Assembly (NCBI GenBank): GCA_002399565.1
Contig: DHDW01000004.1
Span: forward strand, 1 to 26,010
Direction: 5' to 3'
Source: Bacteroidales bacterium UBA4866
GTDB taxonomy: Bacteria > Bacteroidota > Bacteroidia > Bacteroidales > P3
DNA: 26,010 bases
Shown: piece after piece, positions 9,501 through 17,032 of the stretch
How the letters are laid out: the number at the start of each line of letters is the position of its first letter
Position numbering within the stretch: position 1 is the first letter of the stretch
Translations under genes and position numbers: made by a program
Notes under the pieces: generated by a model
Seen by the model: only the letters and a program-made list of their open reading frames with translations
Database searches by the model: none
Told to the model about the DNA's origin: nothing

Positions 9501-9617
9501 ATGAGAAGAATGATTAAACGATTATTGAAGAAATATAATTACCCTCCAGAAAAGCGAGATGATGCTTTGGAAATAGTGTATCGTCAATGTGAAATGTGGA
9601 CTGATAATTTTGAATAG
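6597..9617 (+). CDS. hsdR: type I restriction enzyme restriction subunit HsdR
   Basis: ATP-dependent translocase and endonuclease of the type I complex, which cuts unmodified foreign DNA away from the recognition site. The N-terminal PD-(D/E)xK nuclease shows D134, E148 and K150 (in VVVELKSP). The superfamily 2 motor has Walker A TQGSGKS (287-293), DEAH (387-390), GFTGTP in motif III, and the late motifs WLTGFDVPSLSTMYVYKPM and QAIARVNR. The C-terminal helical region probably docks on HsdM and HsdS. At 1006 aa it is full length and appears active. It starts 9 nt after darG. Its first codons and leader are repeated in diverged form at 4791-4850. Confidence 0.96.
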   Translation: MSFKENNFENAILEIFKDQLGYEYFYGPEVERDYHLPLHEELLYGALVNINDKLPQEAIDEALLKLKGFDSGSLLEKNIRFMDYLQNGIEVNYYDGKEQRAIRVLLVDFKNIDRNVFSVSNQWSVEEFSIKRADIVVFVNGLPLVVVELKSPSREETDVSSAYRQLKNYMQEIPSLFVYNAFMVMSDQAHSKAGTITSSEDRFMEWKTVDGSYENTKFASFETLFEGMFEKRRLLDIIQNFICFSKEDIQEVKILAGYHQYYAVRKAIESTSQAVKTDGKGGVFWHTQGSGKSLSMVFYTKLLQESLESPTIVVITDRNDLDDQLYGQFSKCQNFLRQSPKQANNRKHLTELLVNREANGIFFSTMQKFEESNEPLSERRNIIVIADEAHRSQYGLEEKILSTGEIKTGTARIIRDSLPNATFIGFTGTPISLKDRSTREVFGDYIDVYDMTQSVEDGATRPVFYESRVIKLKLDEDLLNEINLEYDKVSEDASEYVVQRSKQEMGRLESILGSEQTINSLCDDILSHYEEFRQFEQTGKAMIVAYSRPIAIMIFKRILELRPSWGEKIAVVMTSTNDDPEEWRRIIGNKTNKEELARRFKDNEDSLKIAIVVDMWLTGFDVPSLSTMYVYKPMSGHNLMQAIARVNRVYKDKVGGLVVDYVGIAAALKQAMSDYTIRDQKNYGDQDISKTAYKEFILKLEVCRDLLHGFDFSGFESGSDLQRAKLISGGVNFLSDTKKENLKRSFIKEALLLHNYLTLCKSVIEYNQRIEAAYFEAIRTLITRVEKQGKLSLKEINERINQLLAQSIKSEGVINLFSDIKEEFSLFDPKFLSDIANMKERNIAVELLKKLISEQIGVYQKTNIVKSEKFSDILSRAMSNYLKGMLTNEEVIQELLKMAHDIINAKNENSSLGLSDDEQAFYDALTKPEAVKDVYNNDQLIAITKELTETLQKNKTIDWQKKESARAGMRRMIKRLLKKYNYPPEKRDDALEIVYRQCEMWTDNFE

Positions 9618-9657
9618 TAATTTCATATGAAATTATAACTTTAATCATAAAATAAAA

Positions 9658-10074
9658 ATGGAAAAAATGTTGCTTAGAGAAAAGGAAATTTGTCCTAATA
9701 GTGGAGTTCTAAAGGACTTGCTGGGGGATGTGTTTCTGTCCTTTGAGGAGTTGGAGAAAAGGCTGGTTGCAAAAGATATTGTTTATATTTGGAACTACTA
9801 TAATGATGGTAAGGCTTGGCTTTGTAAGGTTCAATTTAAGAAGAAAACAGTTTTCTGGCTGTCTATTTGGGATGGCTTCTTTAAGTTGACATTCTATTTT
9901 AATGAGAAAAACTATGTTGGTATTTATGATTTAGGGCTTGAAGAGTCAATAATAAAGAATTTTGAGAACACTAAACTTGTTGGTAAATTTAGACAATTGA
10001 TTTTTGAGATAAGAGATAACAGTCAATTTGAGGATATTGAAAAGGTTGCTGATTACAAAATCAGTTTAAAATAG
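9658..10074 (+). CDS. DUF3788 domain-containing protein
   Basis: A 138-aa soluble protein without signal peptide or membrane segment. The central block, about residues 43-90 (YIWNYYNDGKAWLCKVQFKK, then KTVFWLSIWDGFFKLTFYF), has the aromatic pattern of DUF3788, a family whose function I do not know to be established. It lies 40 nt downstream of hsdR on the same strand and may be co-transcribed with the island. DUF3788 genes are also found outside defence loci, so a defence role is only a guess. Confidence 0.75.
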   Translation: MEKMLLREKEICPNSGVLKDLLGDVFLSFEELEKRLVAKDIVYIWNYYNDGKAWLCKVQFKKKTVFWLSIWDGFFKLTFYFNEKNYVGIYDLGLEESIIKNFENTKLVGKFRQLIFEIRDNSQFEDIEKVADYKISLK

Positions 10075-10171
10075 AGTAGCTATTTATTTATTTTATTCCC
10101 TATTATTTATACTCGCAAAAAGTCTAAAATATTTTTTTTATTTTTCTATGCTCAATTATGTAAAAATATTA

Positions 10172-10179
10172 TACATTTG
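10172..10179 (+). promoter_or_regulatory. probable kup promoter (-7 element)
   Basis: TACATTTG matches the Bacteroidota -7 consensus. No TTG lies at the right distance upstream. Transcription would begin near 10185, giving a leader of about 100 nt before the ATG at 10286. The rest of 10075-10285 is AT-rich and shows no other structure. Confidence 0.4.
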
Positions 10180-10285
10180 CATCCCCAAAAATTACCAATT
10201 CATAAGTCTTTAGGGTTTACAATCACTTAATCTATTGGCAATTAAAATAGGCATTATTTATTGTAAAAATAGATTTTTTCTTGAA

Positions 10286-12325
10286 ATGATAAAATGGAAG
10301 AAAGAAAAAGGTACTGATTTATCTGTTGTAGGATTAATTGTAACCTTAGGTATTGTTTATGGAGACTTAGGTACTTCTCCTTTATATACAATGCAAGCTA
10401 TTATGCGAACATTGGATTTTACTTCATACAATTTCCAAAGTTTTGTAATTGGAGGTTTATCGGCTTTGTTTTGGACTCTTACTCTCCAGACTACCATTAA
10501 ATATGTTTTTATTACTCTAAAGGCTAACAACAAAGGTGAAGGTGGAATTTTCTTACTTTTCACCTTAATTAGGAATAAACATAAATGGATTTATTTCCCT
10601 GCCATTATTGGAGCTTGTGCATTGCTTGGTGACGGAGTTATTACTCCTGCAATGACTGTTACTTCGGCAGTTGAAGGAGTTGTAAAGTTTTTCCCTGATT
10701 TGAATGTTGTATTAGTTGTTGTTACCATTATTTCTATTCTTTTCTTTGCTCAACAATTTGGCACTTATAAGCTTGGGAAATACTTTGGTCCTATTATGTT
10801 CATTTGGTTTTCTTTGCTATTGATTTTAGGAATATTTTCTTTATCAAATTATCCTACAATCTTAAAAGCCCTTAATCCAATTTATGCTATACAATTAATT
10901 ATTCATTATCCAAGTAGTTTAGCTTTTCTTGGAGCTGTTTTCCTTGTTACAACAGGTGCTGAAGCTTTGTATTCGGATTTGGGGCATTGTGGAATTAAGA
11001 ATATTAGAATTTCTTGGATTTTTGTTAAGTTAAGTCTGATTTTAAATTATTTTGGTCAGGGTGCTTGGTTGATAAGTCATGAGTCAACATGGAATTCAAG
11101 TATTAATCCTTTCTTTGCAATTATGCCTAATTGGTTATTGCCATACGGAGTTATTATTGCTACTCTTGCAGCTATAATTGCTTCTCAAGCATTGATTTCT
11201 GGTTCTTACACAATTGTTTCAGAAGCTATATCACTTAATTTCTTCCCTAAAATAAAAATAAAATATCCAACAAATGTAAAAGGACAAATGTATATTCCTT
11301 TTGTAAATAAAACTTTATGGATATTATGTATTTTGGTAGTTTTATTCTTTCAATCTTCCGCAAAAATGGAAGCAGCTTATGGGCTATCAATTACAATTGC
11401 AATGCTGATGACTTCTTTTCTATTGATGTACTATTTAAAAAGTAAAAGAGGCAAGATTTTTGCATCAATTACTGGATTAATATTTATTACAATTGAAATT
11501 ACTTTCCTATTAGCTAATTTAACCAAATTTGCAGATGGTGGTTGGGTTTCATTGGTAATTATGCTTGTATTTATTTCAATTATGTACACTTGGCATAGAG
11601 GTTCTAATATTGAAAGTCTATTTGTAAAATATTTAAGCATTGATCGTTTTAAGGATTTATTTGTTGCCATTTCTAAAGATGAGACCATACCTAAATATTC
11701 TACTAACTTAGTTTACCTAACCAAAAGCAACAGTCCTACAAGATTGGAACATTTAATTTTCTATTCAATCCTTATTAATAGAGTAAAAAGAGCTGACACT
11801 TACTGGTTTTTGCATGTAAACAATACTGACGATCCTAAGCAATTAACCTACGAAGTTTATGAAATTGTTCCAAACAAGGTTATTAGAATAGATTTAAATA
11901 TTGGATTTAAGGTAGAGCCAAAAATCAATATGTATTTTAGAGAAATAACTTCAAAGCTAATTAAAGAAAATAGGATTGATATGAGAAGTCATTATCAGTC
12001 ATTAAAGGATTTTAATGTTTTGTCGGATATTAGATTTATAGTTATTAACCAGATTAAGAATAACGATTACGATTTTAATCTATCTCGTCAGATACTTATG
12101 AACTACTTCTATCTAATAAAGCAAGTTTTAGTTAATAAAATCAAATCGCTTCAATTAGACCAAACAAGAACAAAGGTTGAAAGTATTCCTTTTGAAACTT
12201 CAAAACGTATATTCCAAGATGAAGAAAATATAAAGATAAATCCTCTTTTTAAAACATTTGAAGATTTCTTGGTAGAAGATAATATTCACACTTCATATCA
12301 AAAAAAAACCATAAATAAGATTTAG
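10286..12325 (+). CDS. kup: KUP family potassium transporter
   Basis: Inner-membrane potassium uptake protein, driven by proton symport in characterised members. It shows the family signatures GDLGTSPLY (26-34), NKGEGGIFLLFTL, LLGDGVITPAMTVTSAVEG and TTGAEALYSDLGHCG. About twelve hydrophobic segments are followed by a cytoplasmic C-terminal tail of about 220 residues. I chose the ATG at 10286 (679 aa). A TTG 51 nt upstream would add an unlikely 17-residue extension, whereas MIKWKKEKGTDLSVVGLIV resembles usual Kup starts. It is monocistronic and converges with the minus-strand group. Confidence 0.95.
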   Translation: MIKWKKEKGTDLSVVGLIVTLGIVYGDLGTSPLYTMQAIMRTLDFTSYNFQSFVIGGLSALFWTLTLQTTIKYVFITLKANNKGEGGIFLLFTLIRNKHKWIYFPAIIGACALLGDGVITPAMTVTSAVEGVVKFFPDLNVVLVVVTIISILFFAQQFGTYKLGKYFGPIMFIWFSLLLILGIFSLSNYPTILKALNPIYAIQLIIHYPSSLAFLGAVFLVTTGAEALYSDLGHCGIKNIRISWIFVKLSLILNYFGQGAWLISHESTWNSSINPFFAIMPNWLLPYGVIIATLAAIIASQALISGSYTIVSEAISLNFFPKIKIKYPTNVKGQMYIPFVNKTLWILCILVVLFFQSSAKMEAAYGLSITIAMLMTSFLLMYYLKSKRGKIFASITGLIFITIEITFLLANLTKFADGGWVSLVIMLVFISIMYTWHRGSNIESLFVKYLSIDRFKDLFVAISKDETIPKYSTNLVYLTKSNSPTRLEHLIFYSILINRVKRADTYWFLHVNNTDDPKQLTYEVYEIVPNKVIRIDLNIGFKVEPKINMYFREITSKLIKENRIDMRSHYQSLKDFNVLSDIRFIVINQIKNNDYDFNLSRQILMNYFYLIKQVLVNKIKSLQLDQTRTKVESIPFETSKRIFQDEENIKINPLFKTFEDFLVEDNIHTSYQKKTINKI

Positions 12326-12340
12326 TTTTAAAAGAGAACC

Positions 12341-12376
12341 TTATCCAAAGATATATCTTATAGCATCCTTTAAGTT
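12341..12376 (-). pseudogene. relic of a radA 3' end
   Basis: Read on the minus strand this encodes NLKDAIRYIFG and then a stop. The intact radA ends NLEDVLKYIFG and a stop at 13080. The bases around the stop (GGATAAGGTT) are identical in the two copies, while the codons before it differ mainly at synonymous or conservative positions. It lies beyond the 223-aa gene, so that gene is bracketed by two versions of the radA terminus. It is too short to function. Confidence 0.7.
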
Positions 12377-12387
12377 AATATTAACTT
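12372..12387. repeat. 16-bp perfect palindrome
   Basis: AAGTTAATATTAACTT is a perfect palindrome directly after the stop of the 223-aa gene. It overlaps the upstream edge of the radA relic. It may be a protein-binding site, a weak hairpin or the junction of a rearrangement. In DNA this AT-rich, chance is also possible. Confidence 0.4.
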
Positions 12388-13059
12388 CTAATATTCAAAC
12401 TCAATAGAATAATATTCATAAATAGGCTTTGAAGATATTTCTTCATTATGATATCTGATAGTTGAAAGATAAATTGTGTTTTTCTTTGCCCAAAAAATTG
12501 AAGGAATTTTATCATTATCCTCATTAATATCTAAAAACTTAACATCAAAGTTAATAATTGATATGGCATATTTATTGGTAATTTCACATAATTCTATTTG
12601 GAGATAATTATCACAATCTCCCCTTTCCAATCCTACCCAAAAACCATCTTTTGACATAACTCCAAAAGAACCTCTAAAACGATTAATAGATAATAAATTA
12701 TTTGTTAGAGTTGAAACAAAACAGGCATTTTCATAATGATAATTTTGGATAAAAAATAGATAAGTTTGTAATTTGGGATAATAAGCTTTGAATTCTGTTA
12801 GCTTTTCTGGAGTAGTTAATTCCCTATCTGCCAATTCTTTTTCTTCTTCAGTATAAGTTTCAGCAATTGAATTAAAGGCTAATTCTAATTTTGCATTATC
12901 ACTTATCTTTGTTTGAAATGGTGCATTATAATTATTATTATATGCTTTTTTATATTCTTTTTCTGTTATAGGCTTCAATCTAAATGAAACATTCTTTTGT
13001 TGAGATTGTAGTCCTAAACTAAAAATCAGGGTTAAGATAAGAAATGATAATCTTTTCAT
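12388..13059 (-). CDS. secreted protein of unknown function
   Basis: I do not recognise a family. The 223-aa protein begins with a clear signal peptide (MKRLSFLILTLIFSLG, residues 1-16) and has no lipobox cysteine after it, so it is probably periplasmic or secreted. The mature part is rich in Tyr, Asn, Glu and Lys. It has a helical-looking first half (about 30-110) and a more beta-like second half, with three scattered cysteines. It starts 20 nt after the radA stop and is probably on the radA transcript. The radA-end relic on its far side suggests it was added to the locus later. Confidence 0.7.
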   Translation of the reverse strand: MKRLSFLILTLIFSLGLQSQQKNVSFRLKPITEKEYKKAYNNNYNAPFQTKISDNAKLELAFNSIAETYTEEEKELADRELTTPEKLTEFKAYYPKLQTYLFFIQNYHYENACFVSTLTNNLLSINRFRGSFGVMSKDGFWVGLERGDCDNYLQIELCEITNKYAISIINFDVKFLDINEDNDKIPSIFWAKKNTIYLSTIRYHNEEISSKPIYEYYSIEFEY

Positions 13060-13079
13060 TTGAATTATTGATTATAACC

Positions 13080-14441
13080 TTATCCGAAGATATATTTTAA
13101 AACATCTTCCAAATTGGCGAGAGGGATAATCTCTATTTTGTATCTTGAGGTATCTAAGCCTTTGGTGTTGTATTTTGATATAAAGATTTTCTCAAAGCCT
13201 AATTTATCCGCTTCGGCAATTCTTTGGTCTATTCTTATTACTGGTCTTAATTCTCCACTAAGTCCTATTTCAGATGCAAAACAATATTGAGAACTTATTG
13301 ATATATCTTCTGAAGAAGAAATTATACTTACAACAACAGCCAAATCAATTGCTGGGTCATCAACCCTAATTCCTCCTGCAATATTTAAGAATACATCTTT
13401 ATTTATTAGCTTAAATCCTCCCCTTTTTTCCAAAACTGCCAAAAGCATTGAAAGACGTCTTAGGTCAAATCCAGTGGAAGTTCTTTGTCCTGTTCCATAG
13501 TTTGAATTAGCAACTAAGGCTTGTGTTTCAATCAAGATAGGACGTGTGCCTTCCATGGTTGCTGCAATTGCTGTTCCACTTAAGGCTTCATCTCTTTGAG
13601 AAAGCAAAATTTCGGAAGGATTGTTTACCTCTCTTAGTCCTGTAGATTGCATTTCATATATTCCTAACTCGCTTGTTGACCCAAAACGATTCTTAACGGA
13701 GCGAAGCATTCGATAGCCATAGTTTCTATCTCCTTCAAATTGAAGTACTGTATCAACAATATGTTCCAATATTTTAGGTCCAGCAATTGAGCCATCTTTT
13801 GTTATATGACCTACCAAAAATACAGCTGTGGAGGTTGTCTTTGCATATCTTTGCAACTCACCTGCACATTCTCTAATTTGCGAAATGCTGCCTGCAGAGG
13901 ATTCAATATCTTGAGTTGTTATGGTTTGAATGGAATCTATAATTATTATATCAGGCTTCAAATCATCGCAATGTTCAAATATTGATTGTATGTTTGTTTC
14001 GGTAAGGATAAAACAATTATTATTTTCTCCCTCTACCCTATCTGCTCTTAGCTTGATTTGTTGAAGACTTTCTTCCCCACTAACATAAAGAATTTTCTTT
14101 CCCTTACAGTTTAGTGCAACTTGAAGCAAAAGAGTACTTTTCCCTATTCCTGGCTCTCCACCAACCAAAACAACCGAACCAACAACCAATCCTCCTCCCA
14201 AAACTCTATTGAGTTCAGAATTGAAAGTATCAATTCTCTTTTCTTGAGAAAATGTTATTTCATTAATGATTTGAGGCTTTGATGAAGATTTATTGTTTTT
14301 TTTGTTGTACTTACTCTCTCCTTCTCTTTCAATAACCTCCTCTTGATAGGAGTTCCATGCTCCACATTGAGGGCACTTTCCAATCCAGCTTGATGACTGA
14401 GCACCACACTCCTTACAAAAAAAAGCTGTTTTTACTTTCAT
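13080..14441 (-). CDS. radA: DNA repair protein RadA (Sms)
   Basis: RecA-like ATPase that acts in recombinational repair as a branch-migration helicase. It has an N-terminal zinc finger with C9, C12, C23 and C26, Walker A GEPGIGKST (95-103), Walker B-like DIIIIDS (164-170), the RadA-specific motif KNRFG (250-254) and a C-terminal Lon-protease-like domain (about 280-453). At 453 aa it has the standard length and appears intact. An AAAGGAAA ribosome-binding sequence precedes the ATG. It lies 9 nt after the DUF799 gene, so it is probably in the same operon. Confidence 0.97.
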   Translation of the reverse strand: MKVKTAFFCKECGAQSSSWIGKCPQCGAWNSYQEEVIEREGESKYNKKNNKSSSKPQIINEITFSQEKRIDTFNSELNRVLGGGLVVGSVVLVGGEPGIGKSTLLLQVALNCKGKKILYVSGEESLQQIKLRADRVEGENNNCFILTETNIQSIFEHCDDLKPDIIIIDSIQTITTQDIESSAGSISQIRECAGELQRYAKTTSTAVFLVGHITKDGSIAGPKILEHIVDTVLQFEGDRNYGYRMLRSVKNRFGSTSELGIYEMQSTGLREVNNPSEILLSQRDEALSGTAIAATMEGTRPILIETQALVANSNYGTGQRTSTGFDLRRLSMLLAVLEKRGGFKLINKDVFLNIAGGIRVDDPAIDLAVVVSIISSSEDISISSQYCFASEIGLSGELRPVIRIDQRIAEADKLGFEKIFISKYNTKGLDTSRYKIEIIPLANLEDVLKYIFG

Positions 14442-14450
14442 ATTTCCTTT

Positions 14451-15350
14451 TTAACTTGGTCTTGCATCAACCTTATATCTCATTTCTCTTTGATAGGAGA
14501 ATTTCTTTTGATCTTTAAGGTATTTTTTATGATAAGGACCATAAGGGAAATCCATAAATACGGACCTTTGCATTTGAAAGCATGTTCCAAAAAGAGGAAT
14601 TGTTCTTGGCTCCATTTCGTAGGTATCTTTCGACTTATCTACCTTGTATGGAGGAATTGGACTATCGTAGTTGAAATCAGCCTTTCGATTAAAAAGTGTG
14701 TCGGAGGTTGTGGTTGAAATCAAGTTATATTCAGCAACAGAATTAATATTTGTTGACCACCATGGTTTGTTAAGACTAAAAATGGTAACAAACATAACCG
14801 CATCTGCACCATATTCCATCTTATATTTCTTCAAATCATTTGTTTTGACATATTGAGATGAAAACATAGTGTCTTGATTGTGAAGATTCATTGTTATCAT
14901 TGTAGGCAAAACATAATAGCCCTTAAGGCTCAATTCTCTTGAAATATTAATTATATACATTTCGGAAGCTGCCATATTTTTTGATCTATTCCAAGGGTAA
15001 ATGAGTAGAATTGTTTTAGGTTTTTGGGAGTACATAAGTGGATATGAAATTATCCTATCTTCTCGTTTAGGGAAGTATTTTAGCCAAGTCTTCTTAACAA
15101 AACCAAGAGTATCTCCTGCTGCAATTTTATCTTGACGCTCCCTTTCTTTTTTAAGCTTCTTTATTTCTTTTTTGCTTAAGCGAGTTACATTTGTGTCAAT
15201 TACAACCTCTTTCTTCTCTCCAGTAATATTTGCAATAACATCTTCTGTTGCATCCTCCTCTTTAGGCATATTTTTTTCTATGACATCCTTGGCAAGATTA
15301 CAACTTACAAATAAACATATAGTTGTCAATATTAATAATAGCTTTCTCAT
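14451..15350 (-). CDS. DUF799 (GNA1162-like) lipoprotein
   Basis: A 299-aa lipoprotein with signal peptide and lipobox (FVSC, Cys17). A charged linker follows, then a domain of about residues 110-290 that matches the DUF799/GNA1162 family: KTILLIYPWN, LSLKGYYVLPTMIT, MEYGADAVMFVTI and the late PYGPYH. Family members are predicted to act at the outer membrane, usually beside a CsgG-like pore lipoprotein and a DUF4810 lipoprotein. Here the start overlaps the DUF4810 stop by 4 nt (ATGA), so the two are translationally coupled. No CsgG-like gene is in the window. Confidence 0.82.
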   Translation of the reverse strand: MRKLLLILTTICLFVSCNLAKDVIEKNMPKEEDATEDVIANITGEKKEVVIDTNVTRLSKKEIKKLKKERERQDKIAAGDTLGFVKKTWLKYFPKREDRIISYPLMYSQKPKTILLIYPWNRSKNMAASEMYIINISRELSLKGYYVLPTMITMNLHNQDTMFSSQYVKTNDLKKYKMEYGADAVMFVTIFSLNKPWWSTNINSVAEYNLISTTTSDTLFNRKADFNYDSPIPPYKVDKSKDTYEMEPRTIPLFGTCFQMQRSVFMDFPYGPYHKKYLKDQKKFSYQREMRYKVDARPS

Positions 15351-15688
15351 AGTCCAAGTTTTTTCACAAGAGAATCCACATAGGTTTGTGATTCTGGATA
15401 ATATACTGTTTCTTTAACAAAATATTCTTTTGCTTCTTTTGTCTTTCCTTGTTGGAAAAGCAAAAGTGCATACTCTACACATGCTCCAGGAGGTGGAAGT
15501 TTACGCTTTCCCTTTGGCAATTCAACTATTTTTGAATATTGGCGTGAAAATTTCTTTATCTCTTTTTCAGAGAAATCTCTTGTTCCATAAGCATATAAAA
15601 GATTATCGTAATCATAATACTTATACAAAGCATTTGAACAAGACCCAAATATTAAAGCACAAAAAACAATAATTACAAGTTTTTTCAT
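15347..15688 (-). CDS. DUF4810 lipoprotein
   Basis: A small lipoprotein (113 aa) with lipobox IFGSC. The short mature part contains the DUF4810 features LYKYYDYDNLLYAYG and PPPGACVEYALLLFQQGK, a TPR-like segment, then AKEYFVKETVYYPES. I chose the ATG at 15688. A GTG three codons upstream is possible but would put MFL before the usual MKKL signal-peptide start. The gene is the first of a probable operon with the DUF799 gene, radA and the 223-aa gene. The DUF4810-DUF799 pair is conserved in many Gram-negative bacteria; its biochemical role is not settled. Confidence 0.8.
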   Translation of the reverse strand: MKKLVIIVFCALIFGSCSNALYKYYDYDNLLYAYGTRDFSEKEIKKFSRQYSKIVELPKGKRKLPPPGACVEYALLLFQQGKTKEAKEYFVKETVYYPESQTYVDSLVKKLGL

Positions 15689-15713
15689 TAGGAACACTCT
15701 ACAAATTAATTTT

Positions 15714-15721
15714 CAAAGATA
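15714..15721 (-). promoter_or_regulatory. promoter of the DUF4810-DUF799-radA group (-7 element)
   Basis: On the minus strand this reads TATCTTTG, a full match to the Bacteroidota -7 consensus, 25 nt before the DUF4810 ATG. No TTG is at the ideal -33 distance. It lies in the short gap after hydF, so the lipoprotein/radA group need not depend on hydF transcription. Confidence 0.5.
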
Positions 15722-15749
15722 ATAATTTATTTTGGGGTAAAAGTAAATA

Positions 15750-16955
15750 CTATGGTTTTTTGATAAACATCTTAGTTGCTCTTTTAAATATACCATTCAT
15801 ATAAGCAATTGAAATTCCATAATTTGAAACAGGAACTTTAGCTTCAATTACTGGCAATAATCTACTTTGCAATTGTTTTTCAGTAGCAACACATCCTCCA
15901 CATTGAATTACCATAGCATATTCTTCAATTGGCTTAGGAAAAGGTGAAAGACCAGCTACTACATCAAATTCTATCTCTTTCTTTGAATAGTTCCTAATCA
16001 TTTGAGGTAACTTTACTCTTCCAATATCCTCACATGTTGGTTGGTGAGAGCAAGATTCCAACATCAATATTCTGTCACCATCCTTTAGTTTATCGAGCTT
16101 TGGAGTTCCTTTAACATATTCTTCAAAAGCTCCCTTAAGACGAGCAAGCACAATTGAAAAACTTGTTAATGGTATTTTATTATCAACAACACTATTAACA
16201 TAATCAAACACTTGACTATCCGTAACAACTAAATCAGGGTTAGGATAAACATTCTTTAAAACATATTCAAGCTCAGTTTCCTTAACAACAATTGTAATTG
16301 CATCATGGTCCAAAACATCTCTAATTAGCTGCACTTGTGGCAAAATAAGTCTTCCTTCTGGTGCAGAAGAATCAATTGGAGCAACAAGTAAAACAACAGA
16401 ATTTTTCTTTATTAATCCTGTCAGAATTCCTTTTCTTTGATAAGAAGTTGGAGGAAGAGTTTTTATAATCTGCTTTGTTAAATCAACAACAGATTTATTA
16501 TTGTCTTGATTAAACTCAATTATATTTTGATTGTAATTCTTCTCTATTGTTATCTTTAAATCTTTTCTTATTGAGCTCAAATCACTTTTAGTGAACACCA
16601 TCACAAAAGGCACTTTTAAATTTTGACTCGTTCTAATTAATTCTGCTTCTTCTTTCCCAAAATCATTATCAAAAGCAATTACAGCCAAATCTATTTGAGA
16701 AAAGACTTCATAAGCTTTTTCAACTCTTTTCTGCCCTAATTCTGAAACATCATCAATTCCTGCAGTATCAATCAAAACAACTGCACCAATGCCCTTAATT
16801 TCCATTGTTTTCTTAACTGCATCTGTTGTTGTTCCTGCCAAATTGCTCACTATTGATATTTCTTGCCCTACAAGCTTATTTATCAATGTACTTTTACCAA
16901 CATTGCATCTTCCAAATACTCCAATATGTGGTTTGTTTTCTCTTCCCTTAGTCAT
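15750..16955 (-). CDS. hydF: [FeFe]-hydrogenase H-cluster maturation GTPase HydF
   Basis: Scaffold GTPase on which the 2Fe subcluster of [FeFe]-hydrogenase is assembled before transfer to the enzyme. The N-terminal GTPase has the P-loop GRCNVGKST (15-23), the G2 threonines GTTTD (41-45), G3 DTAG (63-66) and G4 TKSD (122-125). The C-terminal iron-sulfur site is CxH...CxxC: C302, H304, C352 and C355, with Gln and not His before the CGGC. I chose the ATG at 16955 (401 aa). A TTG at 16973 would start before the expected transcription start. HydE, HydG and the hydrogenase are not in the window. The gene implies fermentative hydrogen metabolism. Confidence 0.94.
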   Translation of the reverse strand: MTKGRENKPHIGVFGRCNVGKSTLINKLVGQEISIVSNLAGTTTDAVKKTMEIKGIGAVVLIDTAGIDDVSELGQKRVEKAYEVFSQIDLAVIAFDNDFGKEEAELIRTSQNLKVPFVMVFTKSDLSSIRKDLKITIEKNYNQNIIEFNQDNNKSVVDLTKQIIKTLPPTSYQRKGILTGLIKKNSVVLLVAPIDSSAPEGRLILPQVQLIRDVLDHDAITIVVKETELEYVLKNVYPNPDLVVTDSQVFDYVNSVVDNKIPLTSFSIVLARLKGAFEEYVKGTPKLDKLKDGDRILMLESCSHQPTCEDIGRVKLPQMIRNYSKKEIEFDVVAGLSPFPKPIEEYAMVIQCGGCVATEKQLQSRLLPVIEAKVPVSNYGISIAYMNGIFKRATKMFIKKP

Positions 16956-16970
16956 CGCAAAATATTTTTG

Positions 16971-16978
16971 CAAACTTA
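16971..16978 (-). promoter_or_regulatory. probable hydF promoter (-7 element)
   Basis: On the minus strand this reads TAAGTTTG, a match to TAnnTTTG. The transcript would begin near 16966, leaving a leader of only about 10 nt before the hydF ATG. It lies 20 bp from the divergent element at 16999-17006, so the two promoters would compete for or share factors. Both contain TTTGCAAACT. Confidence 0.45.
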
Positions 16979-16998
16979 CGCAATATTTTTTTTATTAC

Positions 16999-17006
16999 TA
17001 TCTTTG
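16999..17006 (+). promoter_or_regulatory. promoter of the 4-TM protein and panC (-7 element)
   Basis: TATCTTTG matches the Bacteroidota -7 consensus and lies 26 nt before the ATG at 17033. No TTG lies at the ideal -33 distance. Confidence 0.5.
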
Positions 17007-17032
17007 CAAACTAAATTTATACATTCATAATA

